Shown here piece after piece: positions 9,308-17,422 of a stretch of DNA of 64,000 nt. The first letter of the stretch is position 1, and each line of letters opens with the position of its first letter. Origin of the DNA: Planctomycetota bacterium (GTDB taxonomy: Bacteria; Planctomycetota; B15-G4); contig JAJDEP010000005.1 of assembly GCA_029259715.1 (NCBI GenBank), positions 434,001-498,000 of the forward strand, written 5' to 3'. Under the pieces are notes generated by a model that saw only the letters and a list, made by a program, of their open reading frames with translations, did not search any database and was not told the DNA's origin. Made by a program: the position numbers and the translations under genes.

Positions 9308-9808
9308 ATGGAGCGCTGGTCCATTCAGCTCGAAAAGCAGGCCCACAAGTTCTCTGCGGCCCACTTCCTCATCTTTCCCGACGGCACGGCCGAGCGACTC
9401 CACGGTCACAACTACCGGGTGTTCGTCGAGATCGAGGCCCAGTTGTCCGAGCACGGACTCGTGCTGGACTTCATCCAGGTCAAGCCGGTCATCAAGGAGT
9501 TGGTGGACGAACTCGACGAACACTGGTTGATCCCCGGCGAACACCCCACGCTGCGGGCCGACCGCCGTGACGACGGCGTCGTCGAGGTACGCTTCGCCGA
9601 GCGGTACTACGCGGCCCCCGCCGAGGACGTGATCATCCTGCCGCTCAACAACATCTCGGCCGAGAACCTGGCCACGTGGATGGGCCGCGAATTGCGTCGG
9701 CGACTCCGCGAGCGCTTCTCCGACATCGACGTCCGGCGTCTGCGCTTCGCCGTCGAGGAGACAGCCGGCCAGCGCGGCGTCTACTCCTACGACGGCGAGC
9801 CCGGGTGA
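9308..9808 (+). CDS. 6-pyruvoyltetrahydropterin synthase family protein with PTPS-III signature
   Basis: A tunnel-fold pterin enzyme of 166 residues. Zinc ligands are H19 (FSAAHF) and H32/H34 of HGHNY; the Asp-His pair is in ELDEHW, and the pterin-anchoring Glu is in VEET. The catalytic Cys of QueD and mammalian PTPS is missing: that position is Ala, and Glu29 forms ExxHGH. This is the signature described for PTPS-III proteins, which make 6-hydroxymethyldihydropterin and replace FolB in folate synthesis. So folate rather than queuosine is the likelier pathway, although automated tools would call it QueD. It overlaps the next gene as GTGA. Confidence 0.8.
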   Translation: MERWSIQLEKQAHKFSAAHFLIFPDGTAERLHGHNYRVFVEIEAQLSEHGLVLDFIQVKPVIKELVDELDEHWLIPGEHPTLRADRRDDGVVEVRFAERYYAAPAEDVIILPLNNISAENLATWMGRELRRRLRERFSDIDVRRLRFAVEETAGQRGVYSYDGEPG

Positions 9809-10428
9809 CGACAACCCGGGTCCTCGTCACGGCCTTCGAGCCGTTCGGCGGCGAGTCCATCAACCCGTCGCGGGAGATCGTGCGGCACCTCGTCGATGTC
9901 GGCCCCCCCGACGGGATCGAACTGTTCACGGCGGTCCTGCCCGTCGATCGCGAACGCTACCGTGCGGCCATCGACGCGGCCCTGGCTCAGGCTCAGGCCG
10001 AGCTGGTCGTGTGCCTCGGCCAGGCGACCGGGCGCCCTCAGGTCGACATCGAGTCGACGGCGCACAACGGTCTCGACTTCAACGGCGCCTGCGACAACGG
10101 CGGGCACGCTGCGACCGCCGAGTCCCTGGAGCACGAGGGGCCGAGCGCGCGTCGCTCGCCGCTGCCCGTCGACGCGCTGGTCTCGGACCTGGCCGGACAG
10201 GGCCATGCGGTCGGTCGCTCGGATGATGCGGGGCGCCATCTCTGCAACGCGGTCTACTACGAGGTCCTGGGGCGCGGCTGCCGCGCGCTCTTCGTGCACG
10301 TGCCGCTCACGCCCGAGCAGGCGACCCGCCGCGACAACGCCGCGAGCCTGCCATTGGCCTCCAGCGCCGACTGCGTCCGCGACCTGTTGAGCATCCTGGC
10401 CCGACGCCGAGAGTCGCTGGGGCTCTAG
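9805..10428 (+). CDS. pcp: Pyroglutamyl-peptidase I (C15)
   Basis: A cytosolic cysteine peptidase that removes N-terminal pyroglutamate. From GTG 9805 it is 207 residues, near the usual 200-215. The C15 catalytic triad is visible as E83 (VDIEST), C146 (HLCNAVYY) and H165 (FVHVPLTPEQ), and the N-terminal AFEPFGGESINPS loop is diagnostic. The GTG shares bases with the stop of the PTPS gene (GTGA), implying coupling, although no metabolic link between them is obvious. Its stop overlaps the stop of the convergent symporter gene. Confidence 0.92.
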   Translation: MTTTRVLVTAFEPFGGESINPSREIVRHLVDVGPPDGIELFTAVLPVDRERYRAAIDAALAQAQAELVVCLGQATGRPQVDIESTAHNGLDFNGACDNGGHAATAESLEHEGPSARRSPLPVDALVSDLAGQGHAVGRSDDAGRHLCNAVYYEVLGRGCRALFVHVPLTPEQATRRDNAASLPLASSADCVRDLLSILARRRESLGL

Positions 10429-11978
10429 GGTCCGCCCGCCGCGGCAGGGACGACCGGATCGCCGGCCAGCCCCGTCTCGCCCTCGCTGCGCGCGACGATG
10501 GCCGCGCCGCAGGAGTCGCTCCACACATTCACCATGGTGCGCATCATGTCGAGCGGACGGTCGACGGCGAGGATCAGGGCCGCCCCCTCGATGGGCAGGT
10601 CGAGGGCGCTCAGGATGGTGAGCATCATCACGATGCCCGCCGAGGGAATGCCGGCCGCGCCGATGGACGCGAGCAAGGCCATCACCACCACGAACATCTG
10701 GCTGGCCATGGTCAGCTCGAAGTCGCTGATGCCCGCGTAGTACTGGGCCAGGAAGATCACCCCCGCGCACTCGTAGAGCGCCGTGCCGTCCATGTTGATC
10801 GTCGCCCCCATGGGCAGGACGAAGGACGTCACGCGGTTGCTGACCTTGCCGCGCTTCTCCACCGATTCCAGCGATGCCGGCAGGGTGATCGCCGACGACG
10901 AGGTGGAGAAGGCCGTGAGCAGCGCCGGCGACATGGCCTTGGCCCACGCCAACGGGCTGACGCGGCCCACGAATTTGAGCAACAACGGCAGGGTCACGAA
11001 GGAGTGGAGCACCAGACCCAACGCCACCGTCACCATGTACCAGAGCAGGCTCTCGAACAGGCCGAATCCGGTCTTCCCGACCACCCGCACGATCAGGGCG
11101 AAGACGCCGATCGGGATCAGGCTCAGGACGAACGCGGCGAGCTTCAGCATCACCTCGAACGCCGACTGGAAGAAGTTCCGCATGCGATCGCGGTGGGGAT
11201 TCTCCGTCTGCGTGATGAAGAAGCCGAAGAGCAGCGCGAAGAAGATCACCTGCAGCATCTGCCGGTTGTCGGCCAGGGCGGTGAACAGGTTCTCCGGGAC
11301 CATGCGCCGCAGGATGTCGACGAAGCTCTGCTGGGCGACGCCCTCGAAGCTGTTCGACGGACGCAACCCGAGCGCCGCACCTTCGCCCGGTTGGATCAGG
11401 TTCACCAGCACCAGGCCCAGCGCGATGGCCAGCACGCTGGTGGCGATGTAGTAGCCGAACGTCTTGATGCCCAGGCGGCGCAGGTCCTTGCCCGAGCCCG
11501 CACCCGACACGCCTGTGATGATCGACGTGAGGATGATCGGGACGATGAGCATCTTCAGCAGGGCGAGGAAGAGCTCGGCGACGAAGTCGAACGGCCGGAT
11601 GAACAGGGCTCGCTCGGACTCCGGCGACATGTCGACGATCACGGCCCGCGGCTCGTCCTCGCCCTCGACCAGCAACCAGATCGCCTCGCCGGTCCGCGTG
11701 GTCGCCAGGACGGCCGCCACGTCCGCGCCCCGGCGGATGATCGTCGTCGACTCCTTGCCTTCCACGTCGCGGTGACGCGTGATGGCAACGACCCGTTCGC
11801 CCACGACGAGCTTGCCTTCGCTCGGCCCGTCGCTCGCGATGGCGGTCACGACGGCCGCCTGCGGCCCGTCCGAGAAGTCGGCCCCCACGGTCGGGTCGGC
11901 CGGCAATTGGGCCTGGATGGCCCAGCCGACGAGCATGCCGGCCACGAGAGCGACGCCTACCCACCAATGCAGTTTCAC
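10425..11978 (-). CDS. Dicarboxylate/amino acid:cation symporter (GltP/DctA type) with extracytoplasmic insertion
   Basis: A DAACS-family secondary transporter of about 517 residues, longer than the usual 410-450. HP1 shows STSSSAITLP and TM7 shows the cation/substrate motif NMDGTALYE; both are diagnostic. The excess is an insertion at about residues 30-125 between TM1 and TM2, with a beta-rich, PDZ-like pattern (DGPSEGKLVVGERVVAI ... EGEDEPRAVIVDM). GTG 11978 gives the canonical start KLHWWVGVAL, and a TAACCT element eight bases upstream fits a leaderless message; a GTG at 11999 is the alternative. The substrate (glutamate, aspartate or C4-dicarboxylate) is not resolved. Confidence 0.88.
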   Translation of the reverse strand: MKLHWWVGVALVAGMLVGWAIQAQLPADPTVGADFSDGPQAAVVTAIASDGPSEGKLVVGERVVAITRHRDVEGKESTTIIRRGADVAAVLATTRTGEAIWLLVEGEDEPRAVIVDMSPESERALFIRPFDFVAELFLALLKMLIVPIILTSIITGVSGAGSGKDLRRLGIKTFGYYIATSVLAIALGLVLVNLIQPGEGAALGLRPSNSFEGVAQQSFVDILRRMVPENLFTALADNRQMLQVIFFALLFGFFITQTENPHRDRMRNFFQSAFEVMLKLAAFVLSLIPIGVFALIVRVVGKTGFGLFESLLWYMVTVALGLVLHSFVTLPLLLKFVGRVSPLAWAKAMSPALLTAFSTSSSAITLPASLESVEKRGKVSNRVTSFVLPMGATINMDGTALYECAGVIFLAQYYAGISDFELTMASQMFVVVMALLASIGAAGIPSAGIVMMLTILSALDLPIEGAALILAVDRPLDMMRTMVNVWSDSCGAAIVARSEGETGLAGDPVVPAAAGGP

Positions 11979-12088
11979 GGCGGGACAGGTTACCGACACG
12001 AACCCGTCGCGACGACCATCAACCCGTCCGCGACCACGGTTTGTCGGCCCGACGAGCGCTCATCACCCCCGCGGGCGTCGATGCCGGC

Positions 12089-13042
12089 TCAGTGACCGGC
12101 GCCTTCGAAGCGGCCCATCACCTTCTTGCCCAGGGCCGAGGCCACCAGCTCACACATGAGGGTCGCCGTGCCGTTGCCGTTGTCGAGGATCGGGTTCAGC
12201 TCGGCGACTTCGAGCGATGTCATGCCCCCGGAGTCGGCGATGAACTCGAGGATCACGTGGGTCTCCCGCATGGTCAGGCCGCCCACGACTGGCGTCCCCA
12301 CGCCGGGAGCAAAGTCCGGGTCGATGCCATCGACATCCAAGGAGACATGGAAGCCGGCGGTCCCGTCGGTGACCACCTCGAGGGTCCGCCGGATGACCTC
12401 GCCGATCCCCAGGACGTCGATCTTCATCATCTCGTAGTAATCGATGCCGGTCTGAATCACGAGCTGGCGTTCACCTTCGTCCACGTCGCGGATGCCGATC
12501 AGCACCGTGTTCTCGGGTGCGATCATCGGGACCGCTCCGCCCAACTCGACCAGCTCGGGCGCGCCATGGCCCAGGATGGACGACAGGGGCATGCCGTGCA
12601 CATTGCCCGAGGGCGAAGTCTCCGGCGTGTTCATGTCGGCGTGGGCGTCGATCCAGATCAGGCCGATGCGTTCGCCGCGCTTGCGATGGAAGCGCGAGAC
12701 GCCGGCGACCGTACCCACCGCCATCGAGTGGTCGCCCCCCACCACGAGCGGCAAGGCCCCATCTTCCAGGGCGGCCTCGGTGCGACGGGCGAGGCGGTCG
12801 CAGACGTGGTGGATCTCCTTCAGGTAGCGCGGTCCGCTGCCAGGCTCGCGGCGCTCGGGGATCGGCACCATGATGTCGCCGCCATCCTCGAAGGGCCGGT
12901 GCACCGATCGAACGGCGTCCGCCAGGCCGGCATGGCGCATCGCCGAGGGGCCCATGTCCACGCCGCGGCGGCCCGCCCCGAGGTCCATGGGGACGCCCAG
13001 CAAGCGCACCGGTCGTTGATCCCTCCCCCCGGGAGTGGTCAC
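12089..13042 (-). CDS. Arginase (ureohydrolase family)
   Basis: A manganese hydrolase of 317 residues predicted to split arginine to ornithine and urea. The metal motifs are complete: GGDHSMAVG, WIDAHADMNT and SLDVDGIDPDFAPG, plus the late VAELNP. Overall spacing and the SPSGNVHGMP loop (arginase SxxGNxHGMP) distinguish it from agmatinase and guanidinobutyrase. The GTG start overlaps the stop of the radical SAM gene as GTGA (13039-13042). That coupling is unexpected and hints at shared control rather than an obvious pathway. Confidence 0.92.
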   Translation of the reverse strand: MTTPGGRDQRPVRLLGVPMDLGAGRRGVDMGPSAMRHAGLADAVRSVHRPFEDGGDIMVPIPERREPGSGPRYLKEIHHVCDRLARRTEAALEDGALPLVVGGDHSMAVGTVAGVSRFHRKRGERIGLIWIDAHADMNTPETSPSGNVHGMPLSSILGHGAPELVELGGAVPMIAPENTVLIGIRDVDEGERQLVIQTGIDYYEMMKIDVLGIGEVIRRTLEVVTDGTAGFHVSLDVDGIDPDFAPGVGTPVVGGLTMRETHVILEFIADSGGMTSLEVAELNPILDNGNGTATLMCELVASALGKKVMGRFEGAGH

Positions 13043-14610
13043 TCGCCGAGCAGGCCCGCGGCTTCGACGCGCGGCACGCCCATGCGATCGAGGACCTGCC
13101 GGGCGTAGTGGTAGACCTTGTATTCGACGGGCATCGAGAAGAATCCGGTCTTCATGCGCCAGCGCGCCGCGGCCCCCAGGACCTTGCGCGTCAGCGGGCT
13201 GCAGCGCACATGCCCGTCCGCCCAAGGCGCCAGGAAGCTGAACACATTCCAGTCGCGCGCGACACGCTCAGGGATGGCGCCCTTCCACGAGTCGGCCTTG
13301 TATTCAAAGACCCGCCCCCACTCGAGGGCCGTCTGCGGCGGCTGGTAACCCGAGTCGAGCGCCGACTGCCACAACGCGGCGCCCGGGATGGGCCTGTACG
13401 GGAAGATGTCCACGGACGCGACCTTGAAGTTGTTCTTCACGTAGCGCGCCTCCGCCAACGTGGCGCGCATCGAGTCCTCGGTCTCGCCGGGGTAGCCGAT
13501 GATGTAGCTCGCCCCGGCGACGATGCCGCGCTCGTCCATGCGCGAGATGGCCTTGATCGCCTCGCCCGGACGGATGCGCTTGCCGATGGACTTCTGGGTC
13601 TCCCAGTCGGCCGATTCGACGCCGATGGTCACGATGAACAGGCCCGAGTCCCGCAGGGCGTCCATGGTCTCGTCGTCGTAGGAATTGATCGACTTGACTT
13701 CGATGGTCGTGTGCCAGACGACGTCCAGCCCCCGCTCGATCAGGCCCTGGGCGAAGGCCTTGGTGCGCTTCTTGCTGACGCCGAAATTCGCATCCTGGAA
13801 GCGCAGACCGACAAACGGGTCGCGCGCGTGAATCTCCTGGATGTGGTCGAGCATGTCGTCGACCGGCTGCATCTTGTAGGCGCGGCCCGTGAGTCCGGGT
13901 GAGTTGCAGAAGGTGCAGGGCTCGGGACAGCCGAAGCTGGAGAAATAGGAGACGGCAGGGTACGCCGATCGGCCGGGCGGATCGGGGAACCGATGCCGGA
14001 TCCCGCGCCCGTTCGGGCTGCGCTCGATCTCGCACTGCCGCTGTTGCTCGGCGTAGTAATCCTGCAGGTCGAGGATGCCGTGGAACGGCGCCCGCGGGTA
14101 CGCCTCGAAGCCCATGATCTTGCGCTTGGGCGTGAGCACGACATGGTCGTCGCGCAGCAGGGCCAGCCCGTTGATGCCGTCGAGCGGCTCACCGGCCTCC
14201 AACGCGTCGAGCATCTCACCGAAAGTCAGCTCGCCCTGGCCGATGCAGACAGCGTCGGCCGAGGCGCCGGTGAGGAACAGTTCCGGCACCGCGGACGGGA
14301 ACCACCCGCCCCACCAGATGGGCAGGCTCGCGAACCGCTCGCGGACGGAGTTGCTCATCTCGACACCGTCGAAGACCTGGTAGCCGAGGATGCAACTGCT
14401 GCAGAAGACGTCGGCGTCTTCGCAGGCGGCGAGCACCCGCTCGACCGGGCGGTCCTCGACCATGGCGTCGATGAGTTCGACCGACCACCCCCGCTGCAGC
14501 GCGACGCCGGCGATCTGCTGCAACTCGACCGGCGTGAGGTCTGCAGAGATGAGCTCGCCCTTCACCGGGTCGCCCCGGTAGGGCATGTACATGACGACCT
14601 TCTTCTTCAT
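13039..14610 (-). CDS. B12-binding-domain radical SAM protein
   Basis: A 523-residue protein: N-terminal cobalamin-binding-like Rossmann domain (about 1-150, with WWGGWFPSAVPE and GQGELTF typical of these domains), then a radical SAM barrel. The iron-sulfur cluster motif is CPEPCTFC (CX3CX2C) at about residues 228-235. GIVAGASYIIGYPGET and ATLAEARYVK are typical of P-methylase/BchE-like and hopanoid-modifying groups. The substrate is not identifiable; a methyl transfer or ring rearrangement is possible. It is the first gene of a unit with arginase and diverges from the flavin oxidoreductase gene across 171 bases. Confidence 0.85.
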   Translation of the reverse strand: MKKKVVMYMPYRGDPVKGELISADLTPVELQQIAGVALQRGWSVELIDAMVEDRPVERVLAACEDADVFCSSCILGYQVFDGVEMSNSVRERFASLPIWWGGWFPSAVPELFLTGASADAVCIGQGELTFGEMLDALEAGEPLDGINGLALLRDDHVVLTPKRKIMGFEAYPRAPFHGILDLQDYYAEQQRQCEIERSPNGRGIRHRFPDPPGRSAYPAVSYFSSFGCPEPCTFCNSPGLTGRAYKMQPVDDMLDHIQEIHARDPFVGLRFQDANFGVSKKRTKAFAQGLIERGLDVVWHTTIEVKSINSYDDETMDALRDSGLFIVTIGVESADWETQKSIGKRIRPGEAIKAISRMDERGIVAGASYIIGYPGETEDSMRATLAEARYVKNNFKVASVDIFPYRPIPGAALWQSALDSGYQPPQTALEWGRVFEYKADSWKGAIPERVARDWNVFSFLAPWADGHVRCSPLTRKVLGAAARWRMKTGFFSMPVEYKVYHYARQVLDRMGVPRVEAAGLLGE

Positions 14611-14781
14611 CTGCTGCGACGGGCCGGGGGAACGAGGCGTGTGCGGGGCGAATCCCGGGCGCTCCCGGCAGGAGTTTCCTGCTCAGGCTTGCCCGAGGGG
14701 GCAGTCTAGCATCAATCTTTCGGCAGGATCGGTGGGCGGCTGCAGTCCGGCCGCGTCGACGACCGCAGGAAACCCACTCGC
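14611..14781. other. Divergent intergenic region, radical SAM / OYE genes
   Basis: The 171 bases separate two divergent genes. Around 14703-14712 the strands carry overlapping TAnnnT hexamers (TAGACT on minus, TAGCAT on plus), a possible shared promoter core, but I see no good -35 partner for either. Confidence 0.3.
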
Positions 14782-16263
14782 ATGCCCCGCCCTCTGCACC
14801 CGCTGCCGCCCGAGACCTGGCCCGATGCGCGCGAGGCCCGCGGGAGCCTGATGTTCTCACCGCTGACTCTGCCGAGCGGACTCACGCTGAACGAGCGCAG
14901 CTGGGTCCCGGCGATGGTGCCCTGGCGCGCGTCCGACGACGGCCACGTGACGCCGGCCATCCTCGACTGGTACGAGCGCTTCGCGGAGGGCCAGCCCGGC
15001 GTCATCGTGGTCGAGGCCACCGGCATCCGCGACATGCCCAGTGGCCCGTTGCTGCGCATCGGGCACGACCGGTTCCTGCCGGGGCTCCGCGACCTCGTGG
15101 CGGCCGTCCGGCGCGGCAGCGGCGGGGCCACACGGCTGTTCATCCAGGTCATCGACTTCCTCGCCATCAAGCGGCGCCCCGAGCCGGCGCGCTTCTTCGA
15201 GCGTTTCCTGGCGCTGACGCCGGCACATCGGCAGGGCGTCGCCGCGCTCGATCCCCGCGTGGATCCCGCCGACGACGAGGCCGTCCGCGCTGCCCTGGCC
15301 GCGTGTGATCTCGCAACCCTCGAGGAGCTCCTCGCTCCCCGCGAGTGGGAAGACCTGACCATGGGCTACCGCGAGCGGGTCACGGATGTCCACCTCGACC
15401 ACATCGCGATGCTGCCATCGGTCCTGCCGCGCCTGTTCGCCGATGCTGCCGAGCGCGCGCGCCTGGCCGGCTTTGACGGCGTCGAACTTCACTACGCGCA
15501 CGCCTACACGATGGCGTCCTTCCTCTCCCGCCGGAACGACCGGCCCGACGGCTACGGACAGACGCCCGACGCGCGCGTCCGCCTGCCCCTCGAGGTCCTG
15601 GCGGCCGTCCGCGACCGCGTCGGCCCGACCTTCACCACGGGCATCCGCATGCTCGGCGACGAGGCCATCGACGGCGGCGGCACCGTCGCTGACGCCGCGC
15701 ACTACGCCCGATGCTTCGCGGCGGCGGGCGTCGACTTCCTCTCGATCTCCCGGGGCGGCAAGTTCGAGGACGCCCGGCAACCGGCCGTCGGCGCGGCGGC
15801 CTACCCCTACACAGGGGCTTCGGGCCACGCGTGCATGCCCACCGTGTTCGATGCCGAGGCGCCGTTCGGGTTGAACCTGCCCCTGGCGGCCGCCATCCGC
15901 GCGACGATCCGTACCGACGGCCACGAGACGCCCGTCGTCGCTTCGGGAGGCATCAATGGATTCCACCTGGCCGAGTCGGCGCTGAAGGCGGGGCATGCCG
16001 ACCTCATCGCTGCCGCCCGGCAGAGCCTCGCCGATCCCGATTGGTGGACGAAGGTCCGGGAGGGGCGCGGCGCACAGGTGCAGCGGTGTCTCTACACCAA
16101 TTACTGCGAGGCGCTCGACCAGCGCCACCTCGAGGTCACCTGTCAGCTCTGGGACCGCTGGGCCGGGGGCGAGGAGACCACCCCGCCCCCCATGAGCAAG
16201 GACGGTCGCCGCCGGCTGACGGCCCCGAGGGTGCCGTGGACGGCGCGGACCCGCCCTAGTTGA
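14782..16263 (+). CDS. NADH:flavin oxidoreductase / Old Yellow Enzyme family
   Basis: An FMN-binding TIM-barrel enzyme of 493 residues, longer than single-domain OYEs (about 360-400) because of an insertion at about residues 125-190 (RPEPARFFERFLALTP ...). Family marks are ERSWVPAMVPWRAS near the N terminus, VELHYAHAYTMASFLS (the substrate-binding His pair), NDRPDGYG, FLSISRGGKFED, VASGGI and the late ARQSLADPDWW. A C-terminal CLYTNYCEALD replaces the iron-sulfur site of 2,4-dienoyl-CoA reductases, so this is not the multi-domain form. The substrate is unknown. The stop overlaps the convergent yqgE gene by eight bases. Confidence 0.87.
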   Translation: MPRPLHPLPPETWPDAREARGSLMFSPLTLPSGLTLNERSWVPAMVPWRASDDGHVTPAILDWYERFAEGQPGVIVVEATGIRDMPSGPLLRIGHDRFLPGLRDLVAAVRRGSGGATRLFIQVIDFLAIKRRPEPARFFERFLALTPAHRQGVAALDPRVDPADDEAVRAALAACDLATLEELLAPREWEDLTMGYRERVTDVHLDHIAMLPSVLPRLFADAAERARLAGFDGVELHYAHAYTMASFLSRRNDRPDGYGQTPDARVRLPLEVLAAVRDRVGPTFTTGIRMLGDEAIDGGGTVADAAHYARCFAAAGVDFLSISRGGKFEDARQPAVGAAAYPYTGASGHACMPTVFDAEAPFGLNLPLAAAIRATIRTDGHETPVVASGGINGFHLAESALKAGHADLIAAARQSLADPDWWTKVREGRGAQVQRCLYTNYCEALDQRHLEVTCQLWDRWAGGEETTPPPMSKDGRRRLTAPRVPWTARTRPS

Positions 16264-16795
16264 CGTCCGGGTCGCCGCCTTCCATGGACAGCCAGCGGTA
16301 CTGCCCCCCCAGCTCCTTCAACACGGTGGGCCAGAGGTCCGCCGTCGGAATCTCAAAGACGTGCTCGGAACGGGCCGGCGCGATGACCCACGAGCCCTCG
16401 GCCGTCTCACTCTCAAGCTGTCGTGCGCCCCACCCGGCGTAGCCGACAAAGCCGCGCGCGCCGCGCCCATCCGCGATGCCCAGGACGGACTCGAGGTCTT
16501 TGCCGAGCGTCACGCCCGGCAGCAACTCCCGTCCCGCCGCGGGATCGGGACTCAGAAGTTGCAACACGTTGACCTGCACCGGCCCGCCCTGGAACAGCGG
16601 GATCTCGCCACCGACGTCGCCAGGCGCCGGCATCACGTCGCGGAGTGTGCGACCCAGGGGGCGGTTGAGCACGAGCCCATAACTGCCCTCGTCGTCATGA
16701 GTGATGGTGAGCACGACGGTCCGGGCGAAATTCGGGTCCAGCAGTTCGGGGCTGGCCACGAGCAGGAATCCGGGGCCGTCCGGTCCTCCTGTCAT
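16256..16795 (-). CDS. YqgE/AlgH family protein (DUF179)
   Basis: A 179-residue protein from ATG 16795, which has a GGAGAG site six bases upstream; an in-frame start at 16822 adds nine residues and lacks such a site. Family landmarks are FLLVASPELLDPNFARTVVL, GLVLNRPLGRTL, LFQGGPV and FVGYAGWGARQLE, followed by the acidic GSWVIAPA region. The biochemical role of YqgE/AlgH is unsettled; early work tied it to alginate transcription in Pseudomonas. It is convergent with the flavin enzyme and divergent from the bacilliredoxin gene. Confidence 0.9.
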   Translation of the reverse strand: MTGGPDGPGFLLVASPELLDPNFARTVVLTITHDDEGSYGLVLNRPLGRTLRDVMPAPGDVGGEIPLFQGGPVQVNVLQLLSPDPAAGRELLPGVTLGKDLESVLGIADGRGARGFVGYAGWGARQLESETAEGSWVIAPARSEHVFEIPTADLWPTVLKELGGQYRWLSMEGGDPDVN

Positions 16796-16952
16796 TTCAC
16801 GCTCTCCGAGTTCGGTGGGCACGGATCACCGGCTCCGACTTGCCGGCAAGGTCCGCTGCCCGTCCCATCCTGCCTCGGGACCGTCGTCATTCAAGCGCTC
16901 GGGGTCCGCGTCGATCCGGGGCGTTTTGTCGAGCATCGGGCGGACGGCGCGC

Positions 16953-16974
16953 TATGATCTGCGCCCTCGGAGGA
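16953..16974 (+). promoter_or_regulatory. Possible -10 element and RBS for bacilliredoxin gene
   Basis: TATGAT at 16953-16958 lies in a GCTATGAT context, and a strong GGAGGA at 16969-16974 lies eight bases before ATG 16983. Initiation just after the -10 would leave a short leader carrying this site. No convincing -35 hexamer is seen at 16-18 bases. Confidence 0.4.
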
Positions 16975-16982
16975 GCCTTCCC

Positions 16983-17399
16983 ATGTACGACCCGATCATG
17001 GTCGCGCCCATGCGCGACGAACTTCTTGCTGCCGGTTTCGAGTCCTTGTCGACGACCGACCAGGTCAACGACGTCCTGACCCGCAAGGACCAGACGACCC
17101 TCGTGGTGGTCAATTCAGTTTGCGGCTGCGCCGCAGCGAATGCCCGGCCTGGCGCGATCCTCGCCGCGAGTCACAAGCAGAAGCCGAACAACCTCACGAC
17201 GGTCTTCGCCGGTGTCGATCGTGATGCGGTGGACCGGGCGCGCAGTTATTTCCGCGGGTACATGCCCTCCTCACCGTCCATGGCCCTGATGAAGAACGGC
17301 GAGTGCGTGTTCATGCTTCAGCGCCACGAGATCGAGGGACGCGATCCCCGCGAGATCGCCGAGCGCCTGACCCAGGCTTTCGACGAGCACTGCGCCTGA
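16983..17399 (+). CDS. BrxA/BrxB-type bacilliredoxin (YphP/YqiW family)
   Basis: A 138-residue thioredoxin-fold protein with the family's CGC redox motif in NSVCGCAAANARPG, and conserved YMPSSPSMALMK and FMLQRHEIEG segments. In Firmicutes these proteins remove bacillithiol from S-bacillithiolated proteins. Homologues in Bacteroidota, Acidobacteriota and Planctomycetota share the fold, and whether bacillithiol is the partner here is unknown. Ergothioneine genes in the same window show that another low-molecular-weight thiol is likely present. The start has a very good ribosome site. Confidence 0.93.
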   Translation: MYDPIMVAPMRDELLAAGFESLSTTDQVNDVLTRKDQTTLVVVNSVCGCAAANARPGAILAASHKQKPNNLTTVFAGVDRDAVDRARSYFRGYMPSSPSMALMKNGECVFMLQRHEIEGRDPREIAERLTQAFDEHCA

Positions 17400-17422
17400 A
17401 GATCGGCTCGGCGCGGTGATCC

